In this document: positions 33,475 through 41,311 of the stretch, piece after piece
Layout: every line of letters begins with the position of its first letter
Numbering within the stretch: position 1 is the first letter of the stretch
DNA from: Thermomonas sp. HDW16
Lineage (GTDB): Bacteria; Pseudomonadota; Gammaproteobacteria; Xanthomonadales; Xanthomonadaceae
NCBI RefSeq assembly: GCF_011302915.1
Contig: NZ_CP049872.1
Span: forward strand, 2,731,590 to 2,795,589
Length of the DNA: 64,000 nucleotides
Reading direction: 5' to 3'
Position numbers and translations under genes: made by a program
The notes under the pieces: model-generated
What the model saw: only the letters and a program-made list of their open reading frames with translations
What the model was told of the DNA's origin: nothing
Database searches by the model: none

Positions 33475-34515
33475 CTACTCGTGCTTCGTCGGCTTGCCCG
33501 CATCCACCTTGTGCAGCCACTTCAGCAAGCCATCGAAATACGCCTGCTGGTCGTCGTACATCGCCATGTGGCTGCCGTTGGGCAGGTACAGGTACTCGCC
33601 GTTCGGGAACTGCCCGCTCATCATCTGCATGTACTTCGGATCCATGGTGTCGTGCTGCGCGCCGATCACCAGCGTGGGCACCGCGATCTTCCTGAGATCG
33701 TTGGTGCGATCCCAGTCCACCAGGATGCCGCTGGCGCCCATCTCGCTGGGGCCCTGCATCGGCACATAGACTTTCTTGTTGAGGTGGCGGACCAGCGAAC
33801 GCACGACCGGCTCCGGCCATTCCGCCGCCGGCCGGCGCAAGGCGTGCGCCTCGTAGAACGGCAACAGCAATTCCTCGTAACGCGGTTCGTCGTATTTCTT
33901 CGCCGCTTCGAGCGCCAGGATTTCCTTCAGCGCCGCCGGATCCATTTGCGGCATCAGCACGTCGTGGGCGTAGCGGTTGTAGGCCGGGATGCTGGACATC
34001 ATGTTGGAGACGACCAGGCACTTGAGGTGCTGCGGGTATTTCAGCGCGTATTCGATGGCGAGGATGCCGCCCCAGGAATGGCCGAGCACGCAGAAGTCGT
34101 CGCGATCCAACCCCAGCGCCTGCCGCACCTGCTCCACTTCGTTGACGTAGTGGTCGATGCTCAGGAACGGAGTCATGTCCTCCGGCTGGTCGCTGTAGTA
34201 CGAACCCAGCTGGTCGTAGTAGTAGTACTCCACGCCAGCCGCCGGCAGGAAACTGTCGAAGGCCTCGAAGTACTCGTGGGTGGCGCCCGGCCCACCGTGC
34301 AGCAACAGCAGCTTGAGCGTGGGGTTGTTGCCGACGCGTTTCGTCCACACCCGAAAATCGCCGTGCGGCGTGTGGATCGGGATCATCCGCACGCCACCGG
34401 ACCAGGCATCGGGCTGCTTGGTGTTGTCGTGATAGGACTGCAGCGTGGGCGGCTCTGCCGCGAATGCAGAAATGGCCAATGCCGTCAGCAGCAGGGTGGC
34501 GAATATCGCGCGCAT
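33475..34515 (-). CDS. exported proline iminopeptidase-like alpha/beta hydrolase
   Basis: A 346-residue S33-family enzyme. It has a signal peptide (MRAIFATLLLTALAISAFA), the oxyanion motif LLLLHGGPGATHEYF, the nucleophile elbow GHSWGGIL, and the acid and His in AQHDTMDP and GSHMAMYDD. This set is that of prolyl aminopeptidases, which remove N-terminal proline. The signal peptide is unusual for the cytoplasmic class and suggests a periplasmic or secreted form that trims peptides. Start 34515 rather than 34575 is chosen because the signal begins there. It stops 33 bases from the ald terminator, facing it. Confidence 0.87.
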   Translation of the reverse strand: MRAIFATLLLTALAISAFAAEPPTLQSYHDNTKQPDAWSGGVRMIPIHTPHGDFRVWTKRVGNNPTLKLLLLHGGPGATHEYFEAFDSFLPAAGVEYYYYDQLGSYYSDQPEDMTPFLSIDHYVNEVEQVRQALGLDRDDFCVLGHSWGGILAIEYALKYPQHLKCLVVSNMMSSIPAYNRYAHDVLMPQMDPAALKEILALEAAKKYDEPRYEELLLPFYEAHALRRPAAEWPEPVVRSLVRHLNKKVYVPMQGPSEMGASGILVDWDRTNDLRKIAVPTLVIGAQHDTMDPKYMQMMSGQFPNGEYLYLPNGSHMAMYDDQQAYFDGLLKWLHKVDAGKPTKHE

Positions 34516-34588
34516 GGGTAGCAACTCCGATCCTGGCGTCGCGTCGCAGCTTATACCCGCATCGCAGCGCAGCACCGGTGCCTGGCGC

Positions 34589-34927
34589 TCAAGCCTTTTT
34601 CACGAACTCGGACTTCAGGCCCATCTGGCCGATGCCGTCGACCTTGCAATCGATGTCGTGGTCGCCATCGACCAGGCGGATGTTGCGCACCTTGGTGCCC
34701 ACCTTCACCACCAGCGAGGAACCCTTGAGCTTGAGGTCCTTGATCACCGTAACGGTATCGCCGTCCTGCAGCAGGTTGCCCACCGCATCGCGCACCACTT
34801 TCGCCTCGTCGACGGCCTCTGCCTGCTGCAGCGCCCATTCATGCCCGCATTCCGGGCAGACCAGTAGCGCGCCGTCTTCGTAGGTGTAGGCGGAGCTGCA
34901 TTGCGGGCAAGGGGGAAACGTGGTCAT
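34589..34927 (-). CDS. yjdM: YjdM/PhnA-like zinc-ribbon protein
   Basis: A 112-residue protein: an N-terminal zinc ribbon ([20 protein letters not shown] with CGHEW) and a C-terminal beta domain ([38 protein letters not shown]). It matches YjdM, once called PhnA but not a phosphonoacetate hydrolase. The function is not known. It is a single gene with about 60 bases on either side. Confidence 0.88.
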   Translation of the reverse strand: MTTFPPCPQCSSAYTYEDGALLVCPECGHEWALQQAEAVDEAKVVRDAVGNLLQDGDTVTVIKDLKLKGSSLVVKVGTKVRNIRLVDGDHDIDCKVDGIGQMGLKSEFVKKA

Positions 34928-34995
34928 TGCGATGCCGTGTCGATGCGCGAAACGGCGATTTTACGCGCTGGTTGCGTGCGACATGCGTCGCAGGG

Positions 34996-35205
34996 TCATG
35001 CCAGGTGCAACGCGCCGCCCTTGTGCGCGGCGACGTGCTCCGTGCGGTCGCTCTTGATCGAGTACTGCGGATCATCCGGGCTGGCGTGGTGGGTGTAACC
35101 CTTGTAGTCGAAGTCGCTGGTATGGATGGCGATGATCGTGCCCGAGACCCAGCCAGCCTCCGAGTTCCAGCGCACGTGGTCGCCGATCTTGAAACGCTCA
35201 GTCAT
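34996..35205 (-). CDS. DUF2945 (TUDOR-like) small protein
   Basis: A 69-residue protein, almost entirely a small beta-barrel: MTERFKIGDHVRWNSEAGWV, GTIIAIHTSDFDYKGYTHHA, SPDDPQYSIKSDRTEHVAAH. This is the pattern of DUF2945, also called hypervirulence-associated TUDOR domain. Start 35205 overlaps the stop of the DUF488 gene by 8 bases. It probably binds a nucleic acid or protein tail, but nothing is established. A longer frame to 35283 belongs to the gene upstream. Confidence 0.8.
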   Translation of the reverse strand: MTERFKIGDHVRWNSEAGWVSGTIIAIHTSDFDYKGYTHHASPDDPQYSIKSDRTEHVAAHKGGALHLA

Positions 35206-35590
35206 CGCCCTCTCCCTTGTCGCCGTGCAACAGCACCTCGCGCAACACCACGGCCTGGTTCTGCGCCTGGTCGCGCGCGCCATAGACCAGCGTCACCACG
35301 CGCGTCTTCGCCAACGCGCGAAGTTGCGCCAGTGCAGGCCCATGCTGGCGCAATTCGACCCGATAACGCGCCTCGAACTCCGACCATCGCGCAGGTTCGT
35401 GGTGGAACCACTGGCGCAGTTCGGTACTGGGCGCGAGATCCTTCATCCAGTCGTCCAGCGCGGCCTTCTGCTTGCTCACGCCGCGCGGCCACAGGCGATC
35501 CACCAGGATGCGCACGCCATCGGAAGACTCGGCCGCTACGTAGGCGCGTTTCAGCAGAACGTGGGAGGCAGGAATCGCGGGAGTCGACAT
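35198..35590 (-). CDS. DUF488 family protein
   Basis: A 130-residue protein typical of DUF488: LLKRAYVAAESSDGVRILVDRLWPRGVSK near the start, then WMKDLAPSTELRQWFHHEPA, FEARYRVEL, and TRVVTLVYGARDQAQNQAVV. Many relatives are annotated only as this domain and lie in stress or general metabolism contexts. The start at 35590 gives the full domain. It overlaps the DUF2945 gene by 8 bases, so the two are expressed together. Confidence 0.82.
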   Translation of the reverse strand: MSTPAIPASHVLLKRAYVAAESSDGVRILVDRLWPRGVSKQKAALDDWMKDLAPSTELRQWFHHEPARWSEFEARYRVELRQHGPALAQLRALAKTRVVTLVYGARDQAQNQAVVLREVLLHGDKGEGDD

Positions 35591-35628
35591 CGCGCAAGAA
35601 CAGGAACATGCGGGCGTAGGCGCAAACG

Positions 35629-36261
35629 TTACGCCAACCGGCTGGCTTCCACCACGCTGACGCCATTCGGCGGATCCAGCGCGGCATCGACCAGCGCATC
35701 GGCGATACGTTGCGCACGGCTGGGACGCCATTGCATCGGCAGCAATGGGCGCAGCAAGCGCGAGACCGCCAACATGCGCGCTTCGCCCGGGCGCGAGGTG
35801 CCGCGCTCACCGTCGATCACGCCGGGACGCACCAGCACCAGCGACGGATAGCCCAACGCGATCAACGCATCCTCCAGTTCGCCCTTGACCCGGTTGTAGA
35901 AGATCTTCGATCGCGCGTTCGCGCCCATCGCCGAGTTCAGCGCATAGGTCTGCGCGCCATGCCGGCGCGCGAGTTGCGCCACCTGCAGGGGATAGCCGTA
36001 ATCCACGCGCTTGAAGGCAGCTTGCGAGCCGGCATCGGCGATGGTGGTGCCCAGCGTGCAGATCACCGCGTCCACCGCCCACCAATCGGCGCTGCCCGGG
36101 AGCGCATCGAAATCGACCACCGGGTTGAACAGGCGCGGATGTTCGATGCCAAGCGACCTGCGCGTGGGCGCGACCACGCGGGTGACCTGCGGCGCGTCCA
36201 GCAAGCGCGGGAGCACCAATTTCCCGACCAGTCCGGTGGCACCGACATGCAGGATGTTCAC
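35629..36261 (-). CDS. NAD(P)-binding Rossmann-fold protein
   Basis: A 210-residue atypical short-chain dehydrogenase-like protein. The dinucleotide motif is MNILHVGATGLVGKLVLPRL (GxxGxxG), then AVICTLGTTIADAGSQ and YALNSAMGANARSKIFYNRVKGELE, where a Tyr-x-x-x-Lys-like pair (YNRVK) may be catalytic. Family members are called NAD-dependent epimerase or HTATIP2-like proteins. A SxM-YxxxK arrangement suggests some reductase activity, substrate unknown. It stands alone, 38 bases from the DUF488 gene. Confidence 0.75.
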   Translation of the reverse strand: MNILHVGATGLVGKLVLPRLLDAPQVTRVVAPTRRSLGIEHPRLFNPVVDFDALPGSADWWAVDAVICTLGTTIADAGSQAAFKRVDYGYPLQVAQLARRHGAQTYALNSAMGANARSKIFYNRVKGELEDALIALGYPSLVLVRPGVIDGERGTSRPGEARMLAVSRLLRPLLPMQWRPSRAQRIADALVDAALDPPNGVSVVEASRLA

Positions 36262-36307
36262 GAAAGCTCCTCGGGCAGGCTACGAACGGCCACCAGGCCA
36301 AGCCGCA

Positions 36308-37033
36308 TCAAAGTCCGTCCTGGAACTTGATCGAGGCGTGGCTACCATCGCAGAACGGCTTGTTCGACGAGGCCCCGCAACGGCACAGGGCCTGCCGGTT
36401 GCGGATCTCGTAGGAACGGCCGCTGGCGCTTTGCACGCGCACGCCGCCCTGCAAGGTCAGCGGGCCACTGCAGCCTTCGGCCGGATCCTCGATCAGGCCC
36501 AGCGCCACCGGCACCGCCGGCTCGATCGGCTGCTTCGTCTGCGCATCCCAGACCAGCAGGCGTCCGCCCGGGCAGTGATGGGCCATCTCCACCGCGAGCT
36601 CCGCGTGTTCCTTGCCGGGGATCTGCACCTCGTTCCAGATGCGCTGGCCGTTGTCGCAGAAACGGGCGAACGCGCAGTAGTCCTCGTTGTCGGTCAATGC
36701 CACCTGCGGGCCGTCGATTTCCTCCGAGCCCTGCAGCAGCGGCGCGAACGAGGCGGTCTCGGCCAGGTCCACGGCCGCCGTCTTGTGGCTGCCATCGCAA
36801 TAAGGTTTGTGCCTGGAATGGCCGCAGCGGCACAGCATGCTGCCGTCCTTCACCGCGAACGCCTGCCCTTGGCGATAACTGCCGGAGTTGCCGGATGCGT
36901 TCTGGACGATGGTCTGCGTGTGCAGCGGCGGCGCGCCATGCACCACGTAGGGGCCGTCTGCGGTCACGTCGATCCAGATGTCGGGATCGGACTGGGTGGT
37001 GCCGATTTGCACGTTGTCGCGGGTTCCGCTCAT
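36308..37033 (-). CDS. double-CDGSH iron-sulfur protein
   Basis: A 241-residue protein with two CDGSH motifs, at 68-83 (CRCGHSRHKPYCDGSH) and 217-232 (CRCGASSNKPFCDGSH), each with Cys-x-Cys, Cys and His ligands for a [2Fe-2S] cluster. Between them a region with NEDYCAFARFCDNG and AHHCPGGRLLVWD looks like a divergent ferredoxin-type cluster site. The three-part layout is seen in bacterial proteins of unknown job; electron transfer or cluster transfer is likely. Start 37033 was chosen (MSGTRDNVQIG). It is a single gene. Confidence 0.85.
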   Translation of the reverse strand: MSGTRDNVQIGTTQSDPDIWIDVTADGPYVVHGAPPLHTQTIVQNASGNSGSYRQGQAFAVKDGSMLCRCGHSRHKPYCDGSHKTAAVDLAETASFAPLLQGSEEIDGPQVALTDNEDYCAFARFCDNGQRIWNEVQIPGKEHAELAVEMAHHCPGGRLLVWDAQTKQPIEPAVPVALGLIEDPAEGCSGPLTLQGGVRVQSASGRSYEIRNRQALCRCGASSNKPFCDGSHASIKFQDGL

Positions 37034-37151
37034 GCAAGCCTCCGATGCGTCGAACAAACAAGCCGATGAAGCCGTTCCCGCACGCTAGCGCGCACCGCCC
37101 CGGCGGGCAACCGGACGTTTCGTCTGCGGCGCGAGCCGCCCTGTCGTCGGT

Positions 37152-37544
37152 TTATTGGAGATGGGCGAAAACACCCGTGGGGGCGCCGCCGAACAACGCC
37201 AGCGTGCCTGCACCGACCACCGCCAGCAGGAAGAAACCACCGGCCATCGCCACATGCGCCAACAGCTGGTTGGTGTCGCTCTTGTGCGCGGCATAGCCGG
37301 TCACCAGGCACCACAGGCCAAGCAGCACGCCCACGATGCGCACCGGATATCCCAGCACCACCGCGATGCCGCCGACCAGTTCGCAAAACCCGACCAGGTA
37401 AGCCAGGAACTTGGCATCCGGCAGGCCAAGCCCGGCCAGTACCGGCACCAGCTTGGCCTCGCCACCGCGCAGCTTCATCACGCCCCAGATGATGAAAGGC
37501 ACGCCCAGGAACAGGCGCGCGACCAGCAAGGCTTCCTCGTGCAT
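37152..37544 (-). CDS. DoxX-family membrane protein
   Basis: A 130-residue protein with four hydrophobic segments: VARLFLGVPFIIWGVMKL, LAYLVGFCELVGGIAVVLG, VGVLLGLWCLVTGYAA and AMAGGFFLLAVVGAGTLALF. The GFCELVGGI pattern is typical of DoxX. Of two ATG codons six bases apart (37550, 37544) I use 37544 because the GGGGAG site then has normal spacing. Members are linked to oxidoreductase partners, but none is next to it. Single gene before the cold-shock gene. Confidence 0.8.
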   Translation of the reverse strand: MHEEALLVARLFLGVPFIIWGVMKLRGGEAKLVPVLAGLGLPDAKFLAYLVGFCELVGGIAVVLGYPVRIVGVLLGLWCLVTGYAAHKSDTNQLLAHVAMAGGFFLLAVVGAGTLALFGGAPTGVFAHLQ

Positions 37545-37739
37545 CGACATTCTCCCCGTGCGGAATCGCTCATTCGTGATGCCTGCGATCCGGCGGATGA
37601 AGGCGTCGCAGCCAGCAGGCCATGGCAATTTACACCCGCGCCGGACACCGATGAACCGGGCCGGGCAACCTGAATATTCGCCGTTCGCAACGGCTTCGCC
37701 TGTCGGGCGGAAAGGATTTTTATCCCTTTTCGAGCCCGC

Positions 37740-37949
37740 GTTCATCAAAATTAAGGTAGGGTGCGAGCACTGTTCAAAGCGGGATCACGGTACATCGTGG
37801 CTCCGATGCGGTAGATCAGCAGGTTCCAGGGCCGGAAACGGCCTGTCCAGACGATCCGCTCCATCGCTTCGCGTTACCCCTTGCTCGATACAGTCCCGGC
37901 ACCGCGTTTTGCGGGCCAGGTTCATTCAACTGTTCCAAGGAGTAACACC
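37740..37949 (+). promoter_or_regulatory. long 5' leader of the cold-shock gene
   Basis: About 200 bases without a gene lie before cspA and after an AT-rich stretch (near 37715-37757, TTTTTATCC, TCAAAATTAAGG), where a promoter is most likely. The rest can form several local stems (for example around AGGGCCGGAAACGGCC at 37838). Cold-shock genes typically have such long, structured leaders that change fold with temperature. The transcription start was not located, so the range is approximate. Confidence 0.4.
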
Positions 37950-38159
37950 ATGTCTGATCGTCAAACCGGTACCGTCAAGTGGTTCAACGACGCCAAGGGC
38001 TTCGGCTTCATCACCCCGGAAAGCGGCGCTGACCTGTTCGTCCACTTCCGTTCCATCCAGGGCAGCGGCTTCAAGTCCCTGCAGGAAGGCCAGAAGGTTT
38101 CGTTCAAGGTTGCGCAGGGCCAGAAGGGCCTGCAGGCCGAAGAAGTGCAGGCCGAGTAA
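37950..38159 (+). CDS. cspA: cold-shock domain protein
   Basis: A 69-residue RNA/ssDNA-binding OB-fold protein. The RNP1 motif KGFGFITPE and RNP2 motif LFVHFRSI are present, and TGTVKWFND opens the fold. It keeps mRNA unfolded at low temperature. An AAGGAG ribosome site, a long leader and an intrinsic terminator surround it, so it is a one-gene unit. Several similar genes are usual per genome, so the cspA label marks the family, not a specific orthologue. Confidence 0.95.
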   Translation: MSDRQTGTVKWFNDAKGFGFITPESGADLFVHFRSIQGSGFKSLQEGQKVSFKVAQGQKGLQAEEVQAE

Positions 38160-38195
38160 GTTCTACTCGCTGCTTGCGCCGCGAACGCGGCAACA

Positions 38196-38229
38196 AAAAA
38201 CCCCGTGCGGAAACGCGCGGGGTTTTTGT
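38196..38229 (+). terminator. intrinsic terminator of cspA
   Basis: AAAAACCCCGTGCG pairs with CGCGCGGGGTTTTT around a GAAA loop (one G-T pair), then TTTTTG follows. It is 36 bases after the cspA stop. The stem's AAAAA side gives a T-run in the other direction too, so it can also stop the minus-strand SDR gene that ends at 38268. Confidence 0.88.
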
Positions 38230-38267
38230 TTGGGTGATCGATTAGCGACAGGCTCCCTGCCGGCCCA

Positions 38268-39002
38268 TCACCACGGCAACGCTTGGTCGAGGTGGAAGTA
38301 ACCGCCATTCGGGCCATCGGCATCGATCAGCGCCAGGCGGACGCTGGTGCGCGCGCCATCGGCAACGTCCAGGTCGCCTTCGCCGGCGTTCATGTCGGTC
38401 TTCACGTAGCCGGGATGGATCGTGTTGACCTTGATCGCGCTGTCGCGCAACTCGTAGGCCAGGTGCACGGTCCATGCATTCACCGCGGTCTTGGACACGT
38501 CGTACGCGGGCACCTTGAAGTGGTAGATCGGCGACGCCGGATCGGCATGCAGCGCCATCGAGCCCAGCGCACTGGACACGTTGACGATGCGCCCGGCCTG
38601 CGACTTATGCAGCAGCGGCAGGAACGCCTTGGTCACCGCGACCACGCCGAACAAGTTGGTATCGAAGGTGGTGCGCCAGGTGTCCATGCCTTGTCCGGAC
38701 ACGCCCTTGGAGATGTCGTCGATCATGATGCCGGCGTTGTTGACCAGGATGTCCAGCCGGCCGAAGCGCTCGCCGATGGCCTTGGCCGCCGCATCGATGC
38801 TGGCCGCATCGTTGACGTCCAGCGCGATCGACTCCACCGGCAGGCCTTGCGCCTGCAACGGCGTCGCGGCCGCCTCTGCCTTGCCGGCATCGCGCCCGGC
38901 CAAGACCACGCGCACGCCGGCCTCGGCCAATTGGCGCACCGTTTCGGTGCCGATGCCACGGGTTGCGCCGGTCACCAGCGCGATCTTTTCGTTGTTGTTC
39001 AT
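38268..39002 (-). CDS. short-chain dehydrogenase/reductase
   Basis: A 244-residue classical SDR. Cofactor motif TGATRGIGTETV (TGxxxGxG), NNAGI (NNAG), catalytic Ser in VNVSSALG, and YDVSK (Tyr-x-x-x-Lys) are all present; the Arg/Asp pattern near AGRDAGKA suggests NADP. It is a soluble protein that oxidises or reduces a carbonyl compound, not identifiable from sequence. Start 39002 (MNNNEKIALVTGATRG) is the usual short N-terminus. No operon partner. Confidence 0.9.
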   Translation of the reverse strand: MNNNEKIALVTGATRGIGTETVRQLAEAGVRVVLAGRDAGKAEAAATPLQAQGLPVESIALDVNDAASIDAAAKAIGERFGRLDILVNNAGIMIDDISKGVSGQGMDTWRTTFDTNLFGVVAVTKAFLPLLHKSQAGRIVNVSSALGSMALHADPASPIYHFKVPAYDVSKTAVNAWTVHLAYELRDSAIKVNTIHPGYVKTDMNAGEGDLDVADGARTSVRLALIDADGPNGGYFHLDQALPW

Positions 39003-39186
39003 GACGTGCTCCTTGCGAGCGGGATTGAATCTTGTCGCCATGACATGGGGATACCCGCGCCGCGCTCAATCCGCACGTCGCTCCACGCATGGAACGGTGC
39101 AATCCATGCGGATGGGACACTGACTGGGAACGATCAGGGCATTTCCGCCCGGCTTGCGCGCCAGCTGGATGGCTGGCGAAAAACCC

Positions 39187-40023
39187 TCAGAACGGCACGC
39201 CGTCGAGCCGGCCCATCTTGCCGTCGATGAAATCCTGTTGCGCCTGCCGCGCGTGTTGCGGCGTGTCCATCACGAAGGGGCCGGCGAACACCAGTTCGCC
39301 TTCGACCGGATCGCCGCCCACCAGCGCGATGCTGGCCGCCTGCCCTTCCGCCGCCTGCAGCGTGATCCCGGTGCCGGGGCCGAAGGTGGCCAACGTACCC
39401 GGGCCAAGCGCTTCATCCTCGGGGCCTTGCATCTCGCCTTCCAGCACGTAGAAGCCAAGCTGCTTGGCATCGATGTCCAACGCGATGCCCGCGCCGGGTT
39501 GCAGGCGCACATGCGCGAACACCGTGTGCGTGGCATTGCGCATGGGGCCGGTGGTGCCGTTGACCGTGCCTGCGATGACGCGGACGGTGGCGCCCGGCAG
39601 GTCGAGTTCGGGGATATCGGCGGCGCGGAACGAGGCGTAATCCGGATCCGCGAATTTCATCGCAGGCGGCAAACTCGTCCACAGCTGCAGGCCGTGGCGA
39701 CCTCCGTCCGGTTGCTCCGCATGCAGCATGCCGCGCCCGGCGCGGATCCACTGCGCATCGCCCGGGCCGAGGCGATCGCGGAAGCCGACGCTGTCGCGGT
39801 GCTCCACGCTGCCATCCAGCAGATAGCTGATCACCTCGATGCCGGCATGCGGATGCGGCTTGTCGCCGATGCCACGCCGGCTATGGTGGCGGTAATGATC
39901 CAGGAACACGAACGGCCCCAGCGACTCTTGCCCATCCATCGGCAAGGCGCGGAACAACCGCATGTCGCCATCGTCGATGACGCGATCCGATGCCACGATT
40001 GTTTCGATCCTGCGCTGGCTCAC
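39187..40023 (-). CDS. pirin-family protein
   Basis: A 278-residue bicupin of the pirin family. FLDHYRHHSRRGIGDKPHPH followed by AGIEVISYLLDG contains the metal-binding His residues, and WIRAGRGMLHAEQ gives the later His and Glu. Bacterial pirins bind iron; one group is a quercetin dioxygenase and others regulate pyruvate dehydrogenase. Here nothing in the neighbourhood fixes the role. The second cupin (about 160-260) lacks clear metal ligands, as usual. Confidence 0.88.
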   Translation of the reverse strand: MSQRRIETIVASDRVIDDGDMRLFRALPMDGQESLGPFVFLDHYRHHSRRGIGDKPHPHAGIEVISYLLDGSVEHRDSVGFRDRLGPGDAQWIRAGRGMLHAEQPDGGRHGLQLWTSLPPAMKFADPDYASFRAADIPELDLPGATVRVIAGTVNGTTGPMRNATHTVFAHVRLQPGAGIALDIDAKQLGFYVLEGEMQGPEDEALGPGTLATFGPGTGITLQAAEGQAASIALVGGDPVEGELVFAGPFVMDTPQHARQAQQDFIDGKMGRLDGVPF

Positions 40024-40072
40024 GGCATGCTCCTGCGGGATGGCACTGCGGCCCAGAAGTATTACGCCGGAA

Positions 40073-40426
40073 TCAGACGCCCAGCAATTCGACGTCGAAC
40101 TTCAGCGTGGCATTCGGCGGAATCACGCCACCCGCGCCGCGTGCGCCGTAGCCCAGGTTGGCCGGGATGATCAGCGTGCGCTGGCCGCCTACCTTCATGC
40201 CCTGCACGCCTTCGTCCCAGCCCTTGATGACCATGCCGCCACCGAGCGGGAAGATGAAGGGTTCGCCGCGATCCTTGCTGGAATCGAACTTGCCGCCCTG
40301 CTCGCCGTTCTCGTACAGCCAGCCGGTGTAATGCACGACGACATTGCGGCCGGGCTGGGCTTCGGCGCCGGTGCCGATGACGGTGTCTTCGTACTGCAGG
40401 CCGGAGGCGGTGGTGGTGAAGGGCAT
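40073..40426 (-). CDS. FKBP-type peptidyl-prolyl isomerase
   Basis: A 117-residue single-domain FKBP: VVHYTGWLYENGEQGG with FDSSKDRGEPFIFPLGGGMV, IKGWDEGVQGMKVGGQRTLI, and YGARGAGGVIPPNATLKFDV. All are the standard FKBP drug-pocket residues. It should speed prolyl-bond isomerisation in protein folding. No signal peptide, so cytoplasmic. The repeat-rich stretch at 40.5-40.95 kb begins about 90 bases upstream of its start. Confidence 0.92.
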   Translation of the reverse strand: MPFTTTASGLQYEDTVIGTGAEAQPGRNVVVHYTGWLYENGEQGGKFDSSKDRGEPFIFPLGGGMVIKGWDEGVQGMKVGGQRTLIIPANLGYGARGAGGVIPPNATLKFDVELLGV

Positions 40427-40500
40427 GGGAGGGTCCTTGTGGCTTGGTTATCGTGACTGCAGTTTAGCGGCTGCGCCGTTCGGGCCACGAAAACGACGAA

Positions 40501-40542
40501 AAGCGAAAAAGAAAAACGAAAGGCGGGACATGCCCGCCTTTC
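40501..40542 (-). terminator. intrinsic terminator on the minus strand
   Basis: Reading the minus strand, a perfect 10-bp stem (GAAAGGCGGG / CCCGCCTTTC, 40518-40542, 5-base loop) is followed by GTTTTTCTTTTTC at 40517-40505. That is a strong Rho-independent terminator. It would end transcription coming from the AT-rich gene pair at 40973-41765 before the FKBP gene. Confidence 0.75.
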
Positions 40543-40946
40543 AAGGAAGTGAACCTGACCCCGTTCTGGTTCTGCAACACGCTTCGAGCGCGATTCGGGA
40601 TCGCTGGAGCCGAAGCCCGACAAGGGAACAACGGAAAGGGCGAGACATGTCCGCCTTTCAAGAAGTGAACCTGACCTCGTTTCGGTCCCTTCTTTCAGAA
40701 ACGCGAAAGGCGACACAAGGCCGCCTTTGGATTCGAAACAAAAATTGTCCCTGACACCTTTTTCCGGACGGCGCCCATGAACGTGCCGCTGTCGACTTTC
40801 AACGTGCGAAAAGGGTCAGAGAACATTTCCTGCGCCAACAAAAATTGTCCCTGACACCTTTTTCCTGCGCGAACACTCACATCGTGTCGCGTTTCAAACG
40901 GAAATGTTCTCTGACCCCTTTTCGGGAAGTGAACCTGACCCCGTTT
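40518..40946. repeat. array of short dispersed repeats and hairpins
   Basis: At least ten related short units lie here. (a) Hairpins built on AAAGGCG...CGCCTTT at 40518-40542, 40634-40659 and 40702-40730. (b) AAGTGAACCTGACCCCGTT-type units at 40547, 40663 (CCTC variant) and 40926. (c) AAAATTGTCCCTGACACC followed by TTTTT at 40741 and 40841. (d) GAAATGTTCTCTGACCCCTTT at 40901 and its inverted copy at 40808-40830. All share a core like CTGACMCC(T/G)TTT. They are not evenly spaced and so are not a CRISPR. Repeat clusters like this are known near REP-associated transposases, but no such gene is in the window. No coding gene is supported in 40427-40972. Confidence 0.7.
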
Positions 40947-40972
40947 TGGTTGTTGCCGTTTTGCCCCGTTCT

Positions 40973-41311
40973 TTAACCAACGCCAAGATCCTTAATAAGC
41001 TCATCAAGCCCAAGGAACCGATCCTTTAGCTGGACAAAGAGGGTCTTTGCCATCTCGCCCTCAACGGAAACACTCACTGCATCAGGTTGATTCTGGCTTC
41101 GCTCAAATATCGTCTTAAGCGTCAGAAGGTCTCGCCTCCATCGAGGATACGCATAGAAAACGTACTCCTCCTCATCCGGATACCTAACTACCGAGAAGCA
41201 ACGATTACGAAACTTGAAGTAATACTCTTCATCCCCAGACGGAAGAATTTCATCGATCTCATCCATCCGATCGATTACTGCCTTCAAGACAATTTGAGCC
41301 TTATCTTCCAT
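40973..41311 (-). CDS. small acidic protein of unknown function, AT-rich module gene 2
   Basis: A 112-residue soluble protein, acidic at the start (MEDKAQIVLKAVIDRMDEID), with a beta-like middle (EEYYFKFRNRCFSVVRYPDE, YVFYAYPRWRRDLLTLKTIF) and a helical C-terminus (LFVQLKDRFLGLDELIKDLG). The gene overlaps the gene upstream by 11 bases, and its GAGGTG ribosome site lies inside that gene's last codons, so translation is coupled. Base composition is clearly more AT-rich than the neighbours, which suggests recent arrival. I recognise no family. Confidence 0.6.
   Translation of the reverse strand: MEDKAQIVLKAVIDRMDEIDEILPSGDEEYYFKFRNRCFSVVRYPDEEEYVFYAYPRWRRDLLTLKTIFERSQNQPDAVSVSVEGEMAKTLFVQLKDRFLGLDELIKDLGVG

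Noticed and set aside
40464..40661. A 65-codon minus-strand frame in the repeat array
   Set aside because: It consists of translated repeat units (KGGHV.PF twice) with no ribosome site or domain.
40518..40946. CRISPR array
   Set aside because: Repeat units differ, are in both orientations and unevenly spaced; there are no uniform spacers and no cas genes.
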